Below, piece after piece: positions 10,362-19,839 of a stretch of DNA of 64,000 bases (position 1 is the first letter of the stretch; the number at the start of each line of letters is the position of its first letter). Both the position numbers and the translations under genes were made by a program. This DNA comes from Microbacterium ureisolvens (GTDB lineage: Bacteria; Actinomycetota; Actinomycetes; Actinomycetales; Microbacteriaceae): the NCBI RefSeq assembly GCF_015278315.1, contig NZ_JADIJE010000004.1:1-64000 (forward strand). The letters run 5' to 3'. The notes beneath the pieces are model-generated. The model saw only the letters and a program-made list of their open reading frames with translations, was not told where the DNA came from and made no database searches.

Positions 10362-10396
10362 ATCGGGGGACACGAAGCACGTAGGCGGGAGCATTG

Positions 10397-11281
10397 GTGG
10401 CGGGCAAGGCACAGGCGGCGACGAAGGCCGCCACGGGGGACACTCCGATCGGACCCACCGGTCGTCCCTATCAGGGCTTTCCCACCCCGCCCAAGCTCGA
10501 CGGCCACGGCCCCGCCCGCATCATCGCGCTGTGCAACCAGAAGGGCGGCGTCGGCAAGACGACCACCACCATCAACCTCGCCGCGGCGCTCGCCGGCTAC
10601 GGCCGCAAGGTGCTGGCGGTCGACTTCGATCCTCAGGGCGCACTGTCGGCGGGTCTCGGAATCCAGACCCACGACATCCCGACGATCTACGACCTGCTGC
10701 TGGACGGCAAGCGCGATCCTCGCGAGGTCATCGTCGCGACGAAGGTGCCGAACCTCGACGTGATCCCGGCCAACATCGACCTCTCCGCTGCGGAGGTGCA
10801 CCTCGTCAACGAGGTCGCTCGCGAGCAGACCCTCTCGCGCACGCTGCGCAAGGTGACCGGCGACTACGACGTGATCCTCATCGACTGCCAGCCGTCGCTG
10901 GGCCTGCTGACGGTGAACGCGCTGACGGCGAGCCACGGCGTCGTCATCCCGCTCGAGTGCGAGTTCTTCGCGCTGCGCGGTGTCGCGATGCTCATCGAGA
11001 CGATCGACAAGGTGCGCGATCGCCTGAACCCGACCATCACGCTCGACGGCGTGCTCGCGACCATGTACGACGCCCGCACCCTCCACTCGCGCGAGGTGCT
11101 GGAGCGCGTGGTCGACGCGTTCGGCGACGACGTGCTCGAGACCGTGATCGGCCGCACCGTCAAGTTCCCGGATGCCTCGGTCTCGGGCATGCCGATCACC
11201 GAGTTCGCGCCCGAGCACGCCGCCGCACAGGCATACCTGCGACTGGCGCGGGAGCTGGTCGCCCGTGGCGCTGTCGCCTGA
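10397..11281 (+). CDS. ParA/Soj-family ATPase linked to scpAB
   Basis: A ~294-residue deviant Walker ATPase (KGGVGKTTTTINLAAALA near residue 50; VDFDPQGALSAGLG; DVILIDCQPSLGLLT). The GTG at 10397 is 6 nt behind GGCGGGAG; a TTG at 10394 is an alternative. About 40 residues precede the ATPase domain. Its place next to scpA/scpB equals Rv1708, a second ParA-like protein distinct from the parAB pair near the origin. A role in chromosome organisation is inferred from context. The end overlaps scpA. Confidence 0.9.
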   Translation: MAGKAQAATKAATGDTPIGPTGRPYQGFPTPPKLDGHGPARIIALCNQKGGVGKTTTTINLAAALAGYGRKVLAVDFDPQGALSAGLGIQTHDIPTIYDLLLDGKRDPREVIVATKVPNLDVIPANIDLSAAEVHLVNEVAREQTLSRTLRKVTGDYDVILIDCQPSLGLLTVNALTASHGVVIPLECEFFALRGVAMLIETIDKVRDRLNPTITLDGVLATMYDARTLHSREVLERVVDAFGDDVLETVIGRTVKFPDASVSGMPITEFAPEHAAAQAYLRLARELVARGAVA

Positions 11282-12173
11282 CGCTTCGACAGGCTCAGCG
11301 ACCGGGGCGGACTCGGCGACCGCGACAGGCTCAGCGACCTCGGCAGACGCGCCGACCGCGGGGGAGGACCTGACCTCTGCGGAGGCTCCCGCTCCCGGGT
11401 TCCGGGTCGCCCTCTCGAACTTCGACGGACCGTTCGACCTGCTCCTGACGCTCATCTCGAAGCACGAGCTCGACATCACCGAGGTGTCGCTCTCGCTCGT
11501 GACCAACGAGTTCATCGCGTACCTTCGCGACCTGGGTCCGGACGAAGAGCTCGACGAGGCATCCGAGTTCCTCGTCGTCGCCGCCACTCTGCTCGACATG
11601 AAGGTCGCCGGGCTGCTCCCGCAGGGCGAGCTCGTCGACGCCGAGGCGGTCGCGCTGCTCGAGGCGCGCGATCTGCTCTTCGCGCGGCTGCTGCAGTACC
11701 GGGCGTTCAAAGAGGTCTCGGCATGGTTCGAGCGGTGCCTGCGTCGCGAGGGTGTGCGGCACACCCGGTCGGTGCGCCTGGACGAGAAGTACCGCAACGC
11801 CGTTCCCGAGCTCGTCTGGTCGCTGAGCGCCGACGACTTCGCCGCCCTGGCGATCCTGGCGATGACGCCCAAGGAGATCCCGCGGGTGGGCCTGGACCAC
11901 CTGCACGCGCCCCTGATCAGCATCCGCGAGCAGGCGGCGATCGTCGTGACGCTCCTGCGAGATGCCGGGTCGCTCAGCTTCCGCGAGCTCATCGCGGGGG
12001 TGTCGCAGCCGGGCGTCGTGGTGGCACGCTTCCTCTCGGTGCTCGAGTTGTACCGTCACGCCGCCCTGTCCTTCGAACAGCTCGAGCCGCTCGGCGAGCT
12101 GACCCTCCGCTGGAGCGCGCAGCGCTGGAGCGACGAGAATCTCGCCACCCTGGGAGCCGACTATGACCGATGA
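11265..12173 (+). CDS. scpA: Segregation and condensation protein ScpA
   Basis: A 302-residue kleisin subunit of the SMC-ScpAB condensin. The core starts at FRVALSNFDGPFDLLLTLI, the typical ScpA N-terminus, and ends with the winged-helix LGELTLRWS. The GTG at 11265 overlaps parA by 17 nt; ahead of the core there are about 45 extra Ser/Thr/Ala/Asp residues. That extension is encoded by copies of a short interspersed repeat (CTTCGACAGGCTCAGCGACCG) and is unlikely to be part of the kleisin fold. The gene overlaps scpB by 11 nt. Confidence 0.93.
   Translation: MALSPDASTGSATGADSATATGSATSADAPTAGEDLTSAEAPAPGFRVALSNFDGPFDLLLTLISKHELDITEVSLSLVTNEFIAYLRDLGPDEELDEASEFLVVAATLLDMKVAGLLPQGELVDAEAVALLEARDLLFARLLQYRAFKEVSAWFERCLRREGVRHTRSVRLDEKYRNAVPELVWSLSADDFAALAILAMTPKEIPRVGLDHLHAPLISIREQAAIVVTLLRDAGSLSFRELIAGVSQPGVVVARFLSVLELYRHAALSFEQLEPLGELTLRWSAQRWSDENLATLGADYDR
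11283..11339 (+). repeat. Interspersed repeat copies inside the scpA 5' end
   Basis: GCTTCGACAGGCTCAGCGACCG at 11283-11304 and a second GACAGGCTCAGCGACC at 11324-11339. The same motif recurs at 12175, 13451 and 56308. Confidence 0.8.
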
Positions 12174-12909
12174 CGCTTCGACAAGCTCAGCGACCGAGCA
12201 GGGGAGCTCAGCGACCGGGCAGGGGGGCTCAGCAACCGTGGGCGCGGGCTCCGCAGGCGGGGGTGCGAGCTCCGGAGCCGCGGGCGCGAGCTCAGCGGCA
12301 ATGGAAGCCACACCTGCCGTCGACACGACCGACGTCGCACGACGGCTGGAGGCGATCCTGCTGATCGTCGAGGAGCCGCAGAGCCTCGTCAGCCTCGCGG
12401 CGGCCGTCGGCGCGCCGGTGCCGGCGGTGCGCCAGGCCGTCGAGGCTCTCGTCGACGACTACGACGGACGTGCGGGCGGGCCGGTGCGCGGTTTCGAGCT
12501 GCGCGAGGTCGGCGGCGGCTGGCGGCTGTACGTGCGGGAGGAGCTCGACGACCTCGTGAGCGAGTTCGTGGGCGGGCAGGCGCCGGCACGGCTCTCGCAG
12601 GCCGCGCTCGAGACGCTCGCGGTGATCGCCTACAAGCAGCCCGTCACCCGGAGCCAGGTGGCGTCGATCCGCGCGGTCAACGTGGACTCGGTCGTGCGCA
12701 CGCTCCTCGCGCGCGGACTCATCACGGAGCTGTTCGCCGACGCCGAGACCGGAGCCATCAACTACGGGACCACCGACGCGCTGCTCGTGCACCTGGGGAT
12801 CAACTCGCTTGACGAGCTCCCGCACATCTCGCCGCTGCTGGACGGCGCCGATGAGGTGTCGGGTGCGAACGGGGTCGGAGACGGCCTGGACGAAGGAGTG
12901 CGACGATGA
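12163..12909 (+). CDS. scpB: Segregation and condensation protein ScpB
   Basis: A 248-residue winged-helix partner of SMC-ScpA. The conserved core begins about residue 47 with DVARRLEAILLIVEEPQSL and contains LSQAALETLAVIAYKQPVTRSQ and RGLITELF. The first ~45 residues are Ser/Gly/Ala-rich and are encoded in part by interspersed-repeat copies, as in scpA. ATG 12163 overlaps the scpA stop; an internal ATG (codon 47 region) would give a minimal ScpB. The stop overlaps rluB (ATGA). Confidence 0.92.
   Translation: MTDDASTSSATEQGSSATGQGGSATVGAGSAGGGASSGAAGASSAAMEATPAVDTTDVARRLEAILLIVEEPQSLVSLAAAVGAPVPAVRQAVEALVDDYDGRAGGPVRGFELREVGGGWRLYVREELDDLVSEFVGGQAPARLSQAALETLAVIAYKQPVTRSQVASIRAVNVDSVVRTLLARGLITELFADAETGAINYGTTDALLVHLGINSLDELPHISPLLDGADEVSGANGVGDGLDEGVRR
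12175..12238 (+). repeat. Interspersed repeat copies inside the scpB 5' end
   Basis: GCTTCGACAAGCTCAGCGACCG at 12175-12196, followed by GCTCAGCGACCGGG near 12205 and GCTCAGCAACCG near 12227. All are in the reading frame of scpB and make its Ser/Ala/Thr-rich N-terminus. Confidence 0.75.
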
Positions 12910-13757
12910 CCGGCGGATCCGAATCCACCGAGGGCGTACGGCTGCAGAAGGTGCTCGCGAACGCCGGAGTCGCGTCGCGGCGCGTGGCCGAGAACCTCAT
13001 CGTCGAAGGCCGCGTGCGTGTGAACGGCCAGGTCGTGACCGAGCTGGGATCCCGCATCGACCCCGAGAAGGACCTCGTCGACGTGGACGGCACGGCGGTC
13101 CAGCTCGACCAGTCCAAGCGCTACGTCATGCTCAACAAGCCGACCGGAGTCGTGAGCTCCATGAAGGACGACCGGGGTCGCCCCGACCTGCGCCGGTTCA
13201 CGAAGGAGTGGCCGGAGCGGCTGTACAACGTCGGCCGGCTGGATGCCGAGACCAGCGGCCTGCTCGTGCTCACGAACGACGGCGAGCTCGCCCACGTCCT
13301 CGCGCACCCCTCGTTCGGCGTGACGAAGGTGTACATCGCCAAGGTCGAGGGTCGTGTCACTCCGCAGACCATCCAGCGGCTGACGCGCGGAGTCGAGCTC
13401 GAGGACGGACCCATCGCCGCCGACAAGGCGCGGCTGCTCTCCACGTCCACGGGCTCGGCGACCGAGGTCCGTTCGACGAGCTCAGGCACCGGCGGCGAGT
13501 CGCTCGTCGAGCTCACCCTGCACTCCGGCCGCAACCGCATCGTGCGGCGCATGCTGGCAGAGGTGGGGCATCCCGTCGTCGAACTGGTCCGTCGTCAGTT
13601 CGGTCCCCTCCACCTGGGAACACTGCCAGCGGGGCGTGCCCGCGAGTTGACTAAAGTGGAGCGGGGCGCTCTGCTGACTCTCTCGCGCCAGGCGACCTCT
13701 TCCACGCCGGAGGAGGGCGCACCCGACACCCGCGACGGCGATACGCCCGCGGACTGA
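12906..13757 (+). CDS. rluB: 23S rRNA pseudouridine synthase RluB-type
   Basis: A 283-residue RsuA/RluB-family enzyme that isomerises uridine in 23S rRNA. The N-terminal S4 domain is VRLQKVLANAGVASRR. The catalytic aspartate sits in GRLDAETSGLLVLTNDG, and NRIVRRMLAEVGHPV is the late conserved block. About residues 180-200 are a Ser/Thr/Gly-rich insert that coincides with an interspersed repeat. It starts at the scpB stop (ATGA). The C-terminal 25 residues are low complexity. Confidence 0.92.
   Translation: MTGGSESTEGVRLQKVLANAGVASRRVAENLIVEGRVRVNGQVVTELGSRIDPEKDLVDVDGTAVQLDQSKRYVMLNKPTGVVSSMKDDRGRPDLRRFTKEWPERLYNVGRLDAETSGLLVLTNDGELAHVLAHPSFGVTKVYIAKVEGRVTPQTIQRLTRGVELEDGPIAADKARLLSTSTGSATEVRSTSSGTGGESLVELTLHSGRNRIVRRMLAEVGHPVVELVRRQFGPLHLGTLPAGRARELTKVERGALLTLSRQATSSTPEEGAPDTRDGDTPAD
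13451..13492 (+). repeat. Interspersed repeat copy inside rluB
   Basis: A diverged copy, CTCGGCGACCGAGGTCCG followed by TTCGACGAGCTCAGGCACCGG, in frame in the rluB catalytic domain, coding a Ser/Thr/Gly-rich loop. Confidence 0.6.
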
Positions 13758-13790
13758 GATTTCCGCCGTGCAGGCGAACAGGAGACGCAA

Positions 13791-14933
13791 GTGACCGACA
13801 CGAGGCCGCCCTCTGCGCGCGACCGTGCCGCCGAGCCGGCGCTGGCGCCGCGCGTGCGGGGCACCGTGCGCATCGTCGGCGCCGGACTCCTCGGTGCGAG
13901 CATCGGTCACGCGCTGACCGCGCGCGGCATCGACGTCGCCCTCGATGACACGTCGCCGTCGCAGCTGCGGCTCGCGGTTGACTACGGCGCCGGGCGCCAT
14001 GCCGCGGCGGGAGACGAGCCGTCGCTGGTCGTCGTCGCCGTCCCGCCGGACGTGACCGCCGACGTGATCGAGCGTGAGCTCGCCGCTCACCCGGGTGCGG
14101 TCGTGACCGATGTCGCGAGCGTCAAGCTCGAGCCGCTCCGCGTGCTCCGCGAGCGCGGCGTCGACCTCACGCACTACATCGGCTCGCACCCGCTCGCCGG
14201 GCGCGAGCGCGGCGGGGCCATCTCGGCCCGCGCCGACATCTTCGTCGGCCGGCCGTGGGTCGTGTGCCGCGACGAGGAGACGCCGTCGGCCGATCTCGCG
14301 ATCGTGGAGGCGCTCGCCCTCGATCTCGGTGCGACGCCGATCGAGATGACCCCCGAAGACCACGACCGCGGCGTCGCGCTCGTCTCGCACGTGCCCCAGC
14401 TCGTCGCGAGCCTGCTGGCCGGCCGCTTCGTGGACGCCCCCGACGGCTCGCTGCGGCTCGCCGGGCAGGGGGTGCGCGACACGACGCGGATCGCGGCATC
14501 CGCCCCCGAGCTGTGGGTTCAGATCCTCGGCGCCAACTCCGCCCCTGTGGTCGACGTGCTCGATCTGATCGCCGCCGACCTCACCGCCGTCGCCGATGCA
14601 CTGCGGGATCCCGACGCGCCCGGTGCCCGTCGCGCCGTGGCCGACACCATCCGCCGCGGCAACGACGGCGTCGAGCGCCTGCCGGGCAAGCACGGTCAGA
14701 ACCGCCGCTTCGAGCAGGTCGTCGTGATGGTCGACGACACCCCCGGTCAGCTCGGGCGCCTGTTCGGCGAGCTCGGCGATCTGGATGTGAACGTGGAAGA
14801 CCTGCGCCTGGAGCACTCGCCCGGCGCCCAGTTCGGCCTCGCCGAGATCAGCGTCGTCCCCAGCGCAGTGCGCCGGGCGATCGACGGCCTCGAATCGCGC
14901 GGCTGGAAGATTGCGAGCACCACCAATGACTGA
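13791..14933 (+). CDS. tyrA: Prephenate dehydrogenase
   Basis: A 380-residue NAD(P)-dependent enzyme of tyrosine synthesis (prephenate to 4-hydroxyphenylpyruvate, or the arogenate variant). The Rossmann motif [15 protein letters not shown] is near residue 26. [16 protein letters not shown] and [17 protein letters not shown] are active-site blocks. Residues ~300-375 form an ACT-like domain ([20 protein letters not shown]), which suggests amino-acid feedback control. The start is GTG 13791 with AGGAGA upstream. It overlaps cmk by 8 nt. Confidence 0.92.
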   Translation: MTDTRPPSARDRAAEPALAPRVRGTVRIVGAGLLGASIGHALTARGIDVALDDTSPSQLRLAVDYGAGRHAAAGDEPSLVVVAVPPDVTADVIERELAAHPGAVVTDVASVKLEPLRVLRERGVDLTHYIGSHPLAGRERGGAISARADIFVGRPWVVCRDEETPSADLAIVEALALDLGATPIEMTPEDHDRGVALVSHVPQLVASLLAGRFVDAPDGSLRLAGQGVRDTTRIAASAPELWVQILGANSAPVVDVLDLIAADLTAVADALRDPDAPGARRAVADTIRRGNDGVERLPGKHGQNRRFEQVVVMVDDTPGQLGRLFGELGDLDVNVEDLRLEHSPGAQFGLAEISVVPSAVRRAIDGLESRGWKIASTTND

Positions 14934-15684
14934 TCGGGCGATCACCAAGCCCGGCCCCGACCCCGTCGTGGTCGCGATCGACGGCCCCGCCGGCAGCGGC
15001 AAGTCCAGCGTCTCGAAGCAGGTCGCGCGCCGGCTCGGCTACGGCTACCTCGATACGGGTGCGGCATACCGCGCGCTGGCGTGGCACGCGCTGGAGCGCG
15101 GCATCGACACGTCGGACGCGGCATCCGTCCTCGACGTCTCGGGCGATTTCGTCTACGCGATCTCGCTCGACCCCGACGCCTACTGGGTGCGCGTGGCGCA
15201 GACCGACGTCACCGACGCCATCCGCGAGCCCCGCGTGTCGGAGGCGGTCAGCGGTGTGGCCCGCGTGCCCGCCGTGCGCGAGTCGGTCAACGCGCTGTTC
15301 CGCGCGCTGGTGGCGGGCTCGGGCCGGCCCGGAGTCGTCGTCGAAGGTCGTGACATCACGACGGTCGTCGCGCCCGACGCGCCGGTGCGCATCCTGCTGA
15401 CCGCCGCGCCCGAGGTGCGCGCCGCGCGTCGCAGCGCGGAAGTGACGACGCAGGATGCCGCGGCCGTCGCGGCCGCCCTCCACCAGCGCGACGCCTCAGA
15501 CTCGGCCGTCGTCGACTTCCTCACCGCCGCGCCCGGCGTCGAGGTCGTCGACTCGACCCACCTCGATTTCGACCAGACCGTGGACGCCGTGCTCGGCGTG
15601 ATCCAGGCCGTGCAGCACCCTTCTGCTGCCCAGGGGGAGCCCGCGGTCGACTCTCTGCAGACAGGAGCCCGAAATGGCCACTGA
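14926..15684 (+). CDS. cmk: Cytidylate kinase
   Basis: A 252-residue kinase that phosphorylates CMP/dCMP. The P-loop is [15 protein letters not shown] at about residue 17, followed by [13 protein letters not shown] and [21 protein letters not shown] 14926 lies inside the end of tyrA. The 3' end overlaps der by 11 nt. Confidence 0.94.
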   Translation: MTDRAITKPGPDPVVVAIDGPAGSGKSSVSKQVARRLGYGYLDTGAAYRALAWHALERGIDTSDAASVLDVSGDFVYAISLDPDAYWVRVAQTDVTDAIREPRVSEAVSGVARVPAVRESVNALFRALVAGSGRPGVVVEGRDITTVVAPDAPVRILLTAAPEVRAARRSAEVTTQDAAAVAAALHQRDASDSAVVDFLTAAPGVEVVDSTHLDFDQTVDAVLGVIQAVQHPSAAQGEPAVDSLQTGARNGH

Positions 15685-17215
15685 CACCTCCGCGGACTTC
15701 GACGAGTTCGAAGACACCGGCGACGACCACCTGGCCGAGAACCTCGCAGCCCTCGACGACGACCTCGCCGAGCAGCGGGCTGCCGCTCTGCGCGTCGGCC
15801 TCGAGGACTACGACCTCGACGACGAGGACGCCGCGCTCCTTGAGGGCATCGTCCGCGGCGAGGACGGCATCGAGTTCCTCCCCGCGCTGCCCGTCGTGGC
15901 GATCGTCGGGCGCCCGAACGTCGGCAAGTCAGCTCTCGTCAACCGCATCCTCGGTCGCCGTGAGGCCGTCGTGGAGGACACCCCGGGTGTCACCCGCGAC
16001 CGCGTGACGTACAAGGCCGAGTGGATGGACCGTCGCTTCACCGTCGTCGACACCGGCGGCTGGGAGCCCGACGCTCGTGGCATCGACCGCTCGGTCGCCG
16101 CGCAGGCCGAGGTCGCGATCGACCTGTCGGACGTGGTGCTGTTCGTCGTCGACGCCATGGTCGGCGCCACCTCCACCGACGAGCACGTCGTGCGGCTGCT
16201 GCGCAAGGCGAAGAAGCCGGTCTTCCTCGTCGCCAACAAGGTCGACGACGCGCGCCAGGAGCCCGAGGCCGCGGCGCTGTGGAACCTCGGCCTCGGCGAG
16301 CCGCACCCCGTCTCGGCCATCCACGGACGCGGTGTCGCCGACCTCCTGGACGAGGTCGTCAAGGTGATGCCCGACGTGTCGGCGGTCGCCAAGCACGAGA
16401 TCGGCGGCCCGCGCCGCGTCGCGATCCTCGGCAGGCCCAACGTCGGCAAGTCGTCGCTGCTCAACAAGGCCGCCGGAGAGGAGCGCGTGGTCGTCAACGA
16501 GCTCGCCGGCACCACCCGCGACCCGGTCGACGAGATCGTCGAGGTCGGCGGAAAGATGTGGCGTTTCGTCGACACCGCCGGCATCCGTCGCCGCGTGCAC
16601 CTGCAGCAGGGCGCCGACTTCTACGCGTCGCTTCGCACCTCGGCCGCGCTCGAGAAGGCGGAGGTCGCCGTCGTCGTGCTCGACGTGACGCAGCCGCTCA
16701 GCGAGCAGGATGTGCGCATCATCGACCTCGTGCTCGAGTCGGGCCGCGCTCTGGTGCTGGCGTTCAACAAGTGGGATCGCCTCAACGACGACGACATGGA
16801 CGGCCAGGACCGCCGCCGCTACCTCGAGCGCGAGATCGAGCAAGACCTCGCGCACGTGGCGTGGGCGCCCCGCGTGAACATCTCGGCGCGCACCGGACGC
16901 CACCTCGACAAGCTCGTGCCGGCGCTCGAGACCGCCCTCGAGTCGTGGGATCAGCGCATCCCGACCGGCAAGTTCAACGCCTTCCTCACCGAGCTCATCG
17001 CCGAGCACCCGCACCCGGTGCGGGGCGGCAAGCAGCCGCGCATCCTGTTCGGCACGCAGGCGTCGACGCGTCCGCCGACCTTCGTGCTGTTCACGACCGG
17101 CTTCCTCGACCCGGGCTACCGCCGGTTCATCCAGCGGCGCCTCCGCGAGCTGTACGGCTTCGAGGGCACGCCCATCGTGATCAACATGCGCGTGCGGGAG
17201 CGCCGCCAGCGCTGA
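15674..17215 (+). CDS. der: Ribosome-assembly GTPase Der (EngA)
   Basis: A 513-residue double GTPase for 50S subunit assembly. The two G domains are evident: [12 protein letters not shown] with [12 protein letters not shown]; and [12 protein letters not shown] with AGTTRDP, NKWD. A KH-like C-terminal domain ends with [11 protein letters not shown]. An acidic N-terminal extension of about 70 residues, typical of actinobacteria, precedes the first G domain. It is the last gene of the housekeeping operon and is followed by a strong hairpin. Confidence 0.97.
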   Translation: MATDTSADFDEFEDTGDDHLAENLAALDDDLAEQRAAALRVGLEDYDLDDEDAALLEGIVRGEDGIEFLPALPVVAIVGRPNVGKSALVNRILGRREAVVEDTPGVTRDRVTYKAEWMDRRFTVVDTGGWEPDARGIDRSVAAQAEVAIDLSDVVLFVVDAMVGATSTDEHVVRLLRKAKKPVFLVANKVDDARQEPEAAALWNLGLGEPHPVSAIHGRGVADLLDEVVKVMPDVSAVAKHEIGGPRRVAILGRPNVGKSSLLNKAAGEERVVVNELAGTTRDPVDEIVEVGGKMWRFVDTAGIRRRVHLQQGADFYASLRTSAALEKAEVAVVVLDVTQPLSEQDVRIIDLVLESGRALVLAFNKWDRLNDDDMDGQDRRRYLEREIEQDLAHVAWAPRVNISARTGRHLDKLVPALETALESWDQRIPTGKFNAFLTELIAEHPHPVRGGKQPRILFGTQASTRPPTFVLFTTGFLDPGYRRFIQRRLRELYGFEGTPIVINMRVRERRQR

Positions 17216-17226
17216 CGCGCTCGAGG

Positions 17227-17259
17227 ATGACGGATGCCTCGGGCCGAGGCATCCGTCAT
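17227..17259. terminator. Bidirectional terminator built from an inverted 10-mer
   Basis: A 15-bp perfect stem (ATGACGGATGCCTCG at 17227-17241 and its complement at 17245-17259) between convergent der and the GNAT gene. The arms contain GACGGATGCC, the 10-mer found throughout the window. Confidence 0.88.
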
Positions 17260-17693
17260 TCCTCCGCGCTGCCGCGGTAGAGCGCCGGCCGCACCATGGC
17301 TGTCGCATCGGGCTCGGTGAAGCCGAAGTGCCGGTACAGGCCGTGCGCGTCGCCGGTGAAGAGCACCCAGCGCATATCGGCGCCCGGACCTTCGTCGATC
17401 ATCCGGCGGACCAGGCGCTTGCCGAGTCCGTGCCCGCGATGGGCGTCGAGCAGGAAGACGTCGGCGAGGTAGGCGAACCCGACGCCGTCCGACACCGCGC
17501 GGGCGAACCCGACCTGCTCGCCCGTGTCGCGCCGATAGGCGCCGACGACGCGCCACGCGCGGTCGAGCTGCGTGTCGACGTCTTCGCGGGTGCGCCACCG
17601 GCCCCAGTAGGCCTCGGTCGACAGCCAGCCCCACACGACGTCGCGCTGGATGCGGGCGGGGTCGTCGTCGAGGTCGTAGTGCATGTGGTCCAT
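17256..17693 (-). CDS. GNAT family N-acetyltransferase
   Basis: A 145-residue acetyltransferase; the substrate is not predictable. The acetyl-CoA loop is LLDAHRGHGLGKRLV, followed by GLYRHFGFTEPD, both standard GNAT elements. The start at 17693 (MDHMHYDL) has GGAGGA about 10 nt upstream. It is convergent with der and shares the terminator. Confidence 0.85.
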   Translation of the reverse strand: MDHMHYDLDDDPARIQRDVVWGWLSTEAYWGRWRTREDVDTQLDRAWRVVGAYRRDTGEQVGFARAVSDGVGFAYLADVFLLDAHRGHGLGKRLVRRMIDEGPGADMRWVLFTGDAHGLYRHFGFTEPDATAMVRPALYRGSAEE

Positions 17694-17800
17694 TGTGGCG
17701 AGTCCTCCGGTGACGGCGGCCGGTCCGCCCGGCCGCGGGTGGACCGCCGGTGTGCGAGGCTGGCGGTGGGCGAAACCGGCCCCGAGTGAAAGGCGGCCCC

Positions 17801-18703
17801 GTGACGATCGAGCCTCCCGTCCCCGGTGAGCCGCGGCGTCCGCACGGACCGCGTGATCCCGGCGACGCATGGGTGGTCGCGCCGACGGGGGAGCGGTACT
17901 GGGGCAGGTTCGGTGCGGCAGGCCTCCTCGCCGTCGATCCGCGACGGGGCGTGCTGCTCCAGCACCGCGTCTCGTGGAGCCACTTCGGCGACACCTGGGC
18001 GCTGCCCGGCGGGGCCCGTCACGAAGGGGAGTCGGCGTGCGACGGGGCGCTGCGCGAGGCCGCGGAGGAGGCGGGCGTACCGGAGGCGTCGGTCCGTCCG
18101 CGTGTGCTGAGTGTGCTCGACCTCGGCTACTGGAGCTACACGACGGTCGTCGGCGACGTCGTCGTGCCGTTCGAGCCGACCATCAGCGACCCCGAGAGCC
18201 GGGAGCTCGCCTGGGTGCCCGGAGAGGATGTGGCGGAGTACCCGCTTCATCCCGGCTTCGCCGACTCGTGGGAGCGCCTGCGCGCGCTGCTCGGGGTGCG
18301 CCCGGCGGTGATCGTCGACATCGCGAACGTGATGGGTGCGGTGCCCGACGGGTGGTGGCGCGACCGGCCGGCGGCGGCCACGCGGCTGATCTCGCGGCTG
18401 TCGGACCTCGGTGCGGACGGCCTGCCGGCGTCGGCGCTCGATCTGCCCGAGCGCACCTGGTACCCGGAGTGGACCGCGGTGGTCGAAGGGCAGGCGCGCA
18501 CGGTCGACGACGCTGCGGGCGTCGAAGTGGTGCGGGCTGAGGCATCCGGCGACGATGCGATCGTCGAGGCCGCGGACCGCGCGGTGGCGGGCGGCAGACG
18601 TGTCACGGTCGTGACGAGCGATCGCGGACTCGCCGAGAGGGTGACGGATGCCGGAGCCGCCGTCCGCGGCGCGCGCTGGCTGCTCGACCTGCTCGAGGGC
18701 TGA
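17801..18703 (+). CDS. Nudix hydrolase fused to an NYN/PIN-like domain
   Basis: A 300-residue protein. Residues ~25-155 are a Nudix fold with the box GARHEGESACDGALREAAEE. Residues ~180-300 begin AVIVDIANVMGAVPDGWWRD and end with VVTSDRGLAERV and GARWLLDLLEG. That pattern (aspartate-NVMG-WWRDR, then TSDRGL) is like NYN/PIN-fold nucleases of the YacP type. The combination suggests a nucleotide- or RNA-processing enzyme, but the substrate is unknown. GTG 17801 is chosen for the AAAGG site upstream. Confidence 0.82.
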   Translation: MTIEPPVPGEPRRPHGPRDPGDAWVVAPTGERYWGRFGAAGLLAVDPRRGVLLQHRVSWSHFGDTWALPGGARHEGESACDGALREAAEEAGVPEASVRPRVLSVLDLGYWSYTTVVGDVVVPFEPTISDPESRELAWVPGEDVAEYPLHPGFADSWERLRALLGVRPAVIVDIANVMGAVPDGWWRDRPAAATRLISRLSDLGADGLPASALDLPERTWYPEWTAVVEGQARTVDDAAGVEVVRAEASGDDAIVEAADRAVAGGRRVTVVTSDRGLAERVTDAGAAVRGARWLLDLLEG

Positions 18704-18706
18704 GCT

Positions 18707-19090
18707 TCAGTCGTCGACACGGCCGCGCAAGCGGTCGATCTCGCGCCGCTCGCGCTTGGTCGGGCGTCCGGCGCCGCGATCACGCTGTGCGATGACCGGG
18801 GTGGGGTCGCGCGGGGGCGTGCGGTCCTCCATCGCGGCGGCCACCAGCGGCGCGCCGACGCGCTTGGAAATCGTGTCGCGGACCGTCAGCATGCGGTCGA
18901 ACCCGTCGATGCGCACCCGCACCTCGTCACCCGCCCTGATCGGCTGCGCCGCCTTCGCCCGCTCGCCGTTGACACGCACGTGGCCCGCGCGGCACGCGGT
19001 CGTCGCCGCGGACCGGGTCTTGTAGATCCGCACGGCCCAGAGCCAGGCGTCGACGCGCACCGACTTGCCCCGGGCCGACGCATCCGTCAT
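18707..19090 (-). CDS. S4 domain RNA-binding protein (Hsp15-like)
   Basis: A 127-residue basic protein with an S4 fold at residues 10-70 (VRVDAWLWAVRIYKTRSAAT, GHVRVNGERAKAAQ). Hsp15/HslR proteins bind stalled 50S subunits. The C-terminus is charged (RPTKRERREIDRLRGR). It starts inside the end of the yhhN-like gene (ATGA), so the two are coupled. A long ORF continuing upstream in this frame is not coding. Confidence 0.88.
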   Translation of the reverse strand: MTDASARGKSVRVDAWLWAVRIYKTRSAATTACRAGHVRVNGERAKAAQPIRAGDEVRVRIDGFDRMLTVRDTISKRVGAPLVAAAMEDRTPPRDPTPVIAQRDRGAGRPTKRERREIDRLRGRVDD

Positions 19091-19767
19091 GCCGGCACCT
19101 CCGCCCGCACCGCAGCGACTTGCCTCGCTCGCACGCTGACGAGGACGCCGGCCGCGATGAGGCCCTGACCGAGGCAGTAGGTGAGCATGACGAGCGGGCT
19201 CGTCCAGTCCGGCATCGCGTCGGGGAGGAACAGCCGGAACGCGAGGATCGAGTCGGAGGCGAGGAAGAAGACGCCTCCCCACACGATGAGCGGATGGCAG
19301 CGGGACGCCGCGACCGCCGTGCCGCCGAGGACCAGACCGTACGCGGCGACCGCCACGGCGAGGCCACCGAGGTGGGGCCAGAGCACGGCGAGGAGCACGA
19401 CCCACCAGACGGCGTATACGGCCGCCCACAGTGGGACGCGTCGCAGCGCGACCCTGCGCCAGAACAGCCAGATGTAGCAGAGGTGGGCGAGCCCGAAGAA
19501 GAGCAGCATCATCGGCACGGTCGGCAGCCACGGCACGAACGTGCCGGCGCCGTCGCCGAGCCACGACAGCCCGATCGCGACGACGAGCAGCGTGTGGTCG
19601 CGCGTCCAGCCTGCGCCCCGGGCGCCCCAGACGACCGCGAGGGCCAGCAGCGGCATGAGCGTCAGCTTGGTCGGGGCCGCGACGGCATCGGCACCGACTG
19701 CGAGCGCCCACACGTGAACGGCCGACGCCGCGATGTACGGCACGAACCCGATCCAGAGCCGATGCAT
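19087..19767 (-). CDS. YhhN/TMEM86 family membrane protein (lysoplasmalogenase-like)
   Basis: A 226-residue integral membrane protein with about eight hydrophobic segments. YhhN family marks are WLGDGAGTF, GLAHLCYIW and FFLASDSILAF. Animal relatives hydrolyse the vinyl-ether bond of lysoplasmalogens; the bacterial substrate is not established. The start at 19767 has GAGGAGG upstream. It is co-transcribed with the S4 protein gene. Confidence 0.85.
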   Translation of the reverse strand: MHRLWIGFVPYIAASAVHVWALAVGADAVAAPTKLTLMPLLALAVVWGARGAGWTRDHTLLVVAIGLSWLGDGAGTFVPWLPTVPMMLLFFGLAHLCYIWLFWRRVALRRVPLWAAVYAVWWVVLLAVLWPHLGGLAVAVAAYGLVLGGTAVAASRCHPLIVWGGVFFLASDSILAFRLFLPDAMPDWTSPLVMLTYCLGQGLIAAGVLVSVRARQVAAVRAEVPA

Positions 19768-19839
19768 GATCCTCCTCGACGCGCAGGGCTCCACCATCGT
19801 CGCACGGCCGAGGCACGGGTCTGTGCTCGCGCTCGCCCG

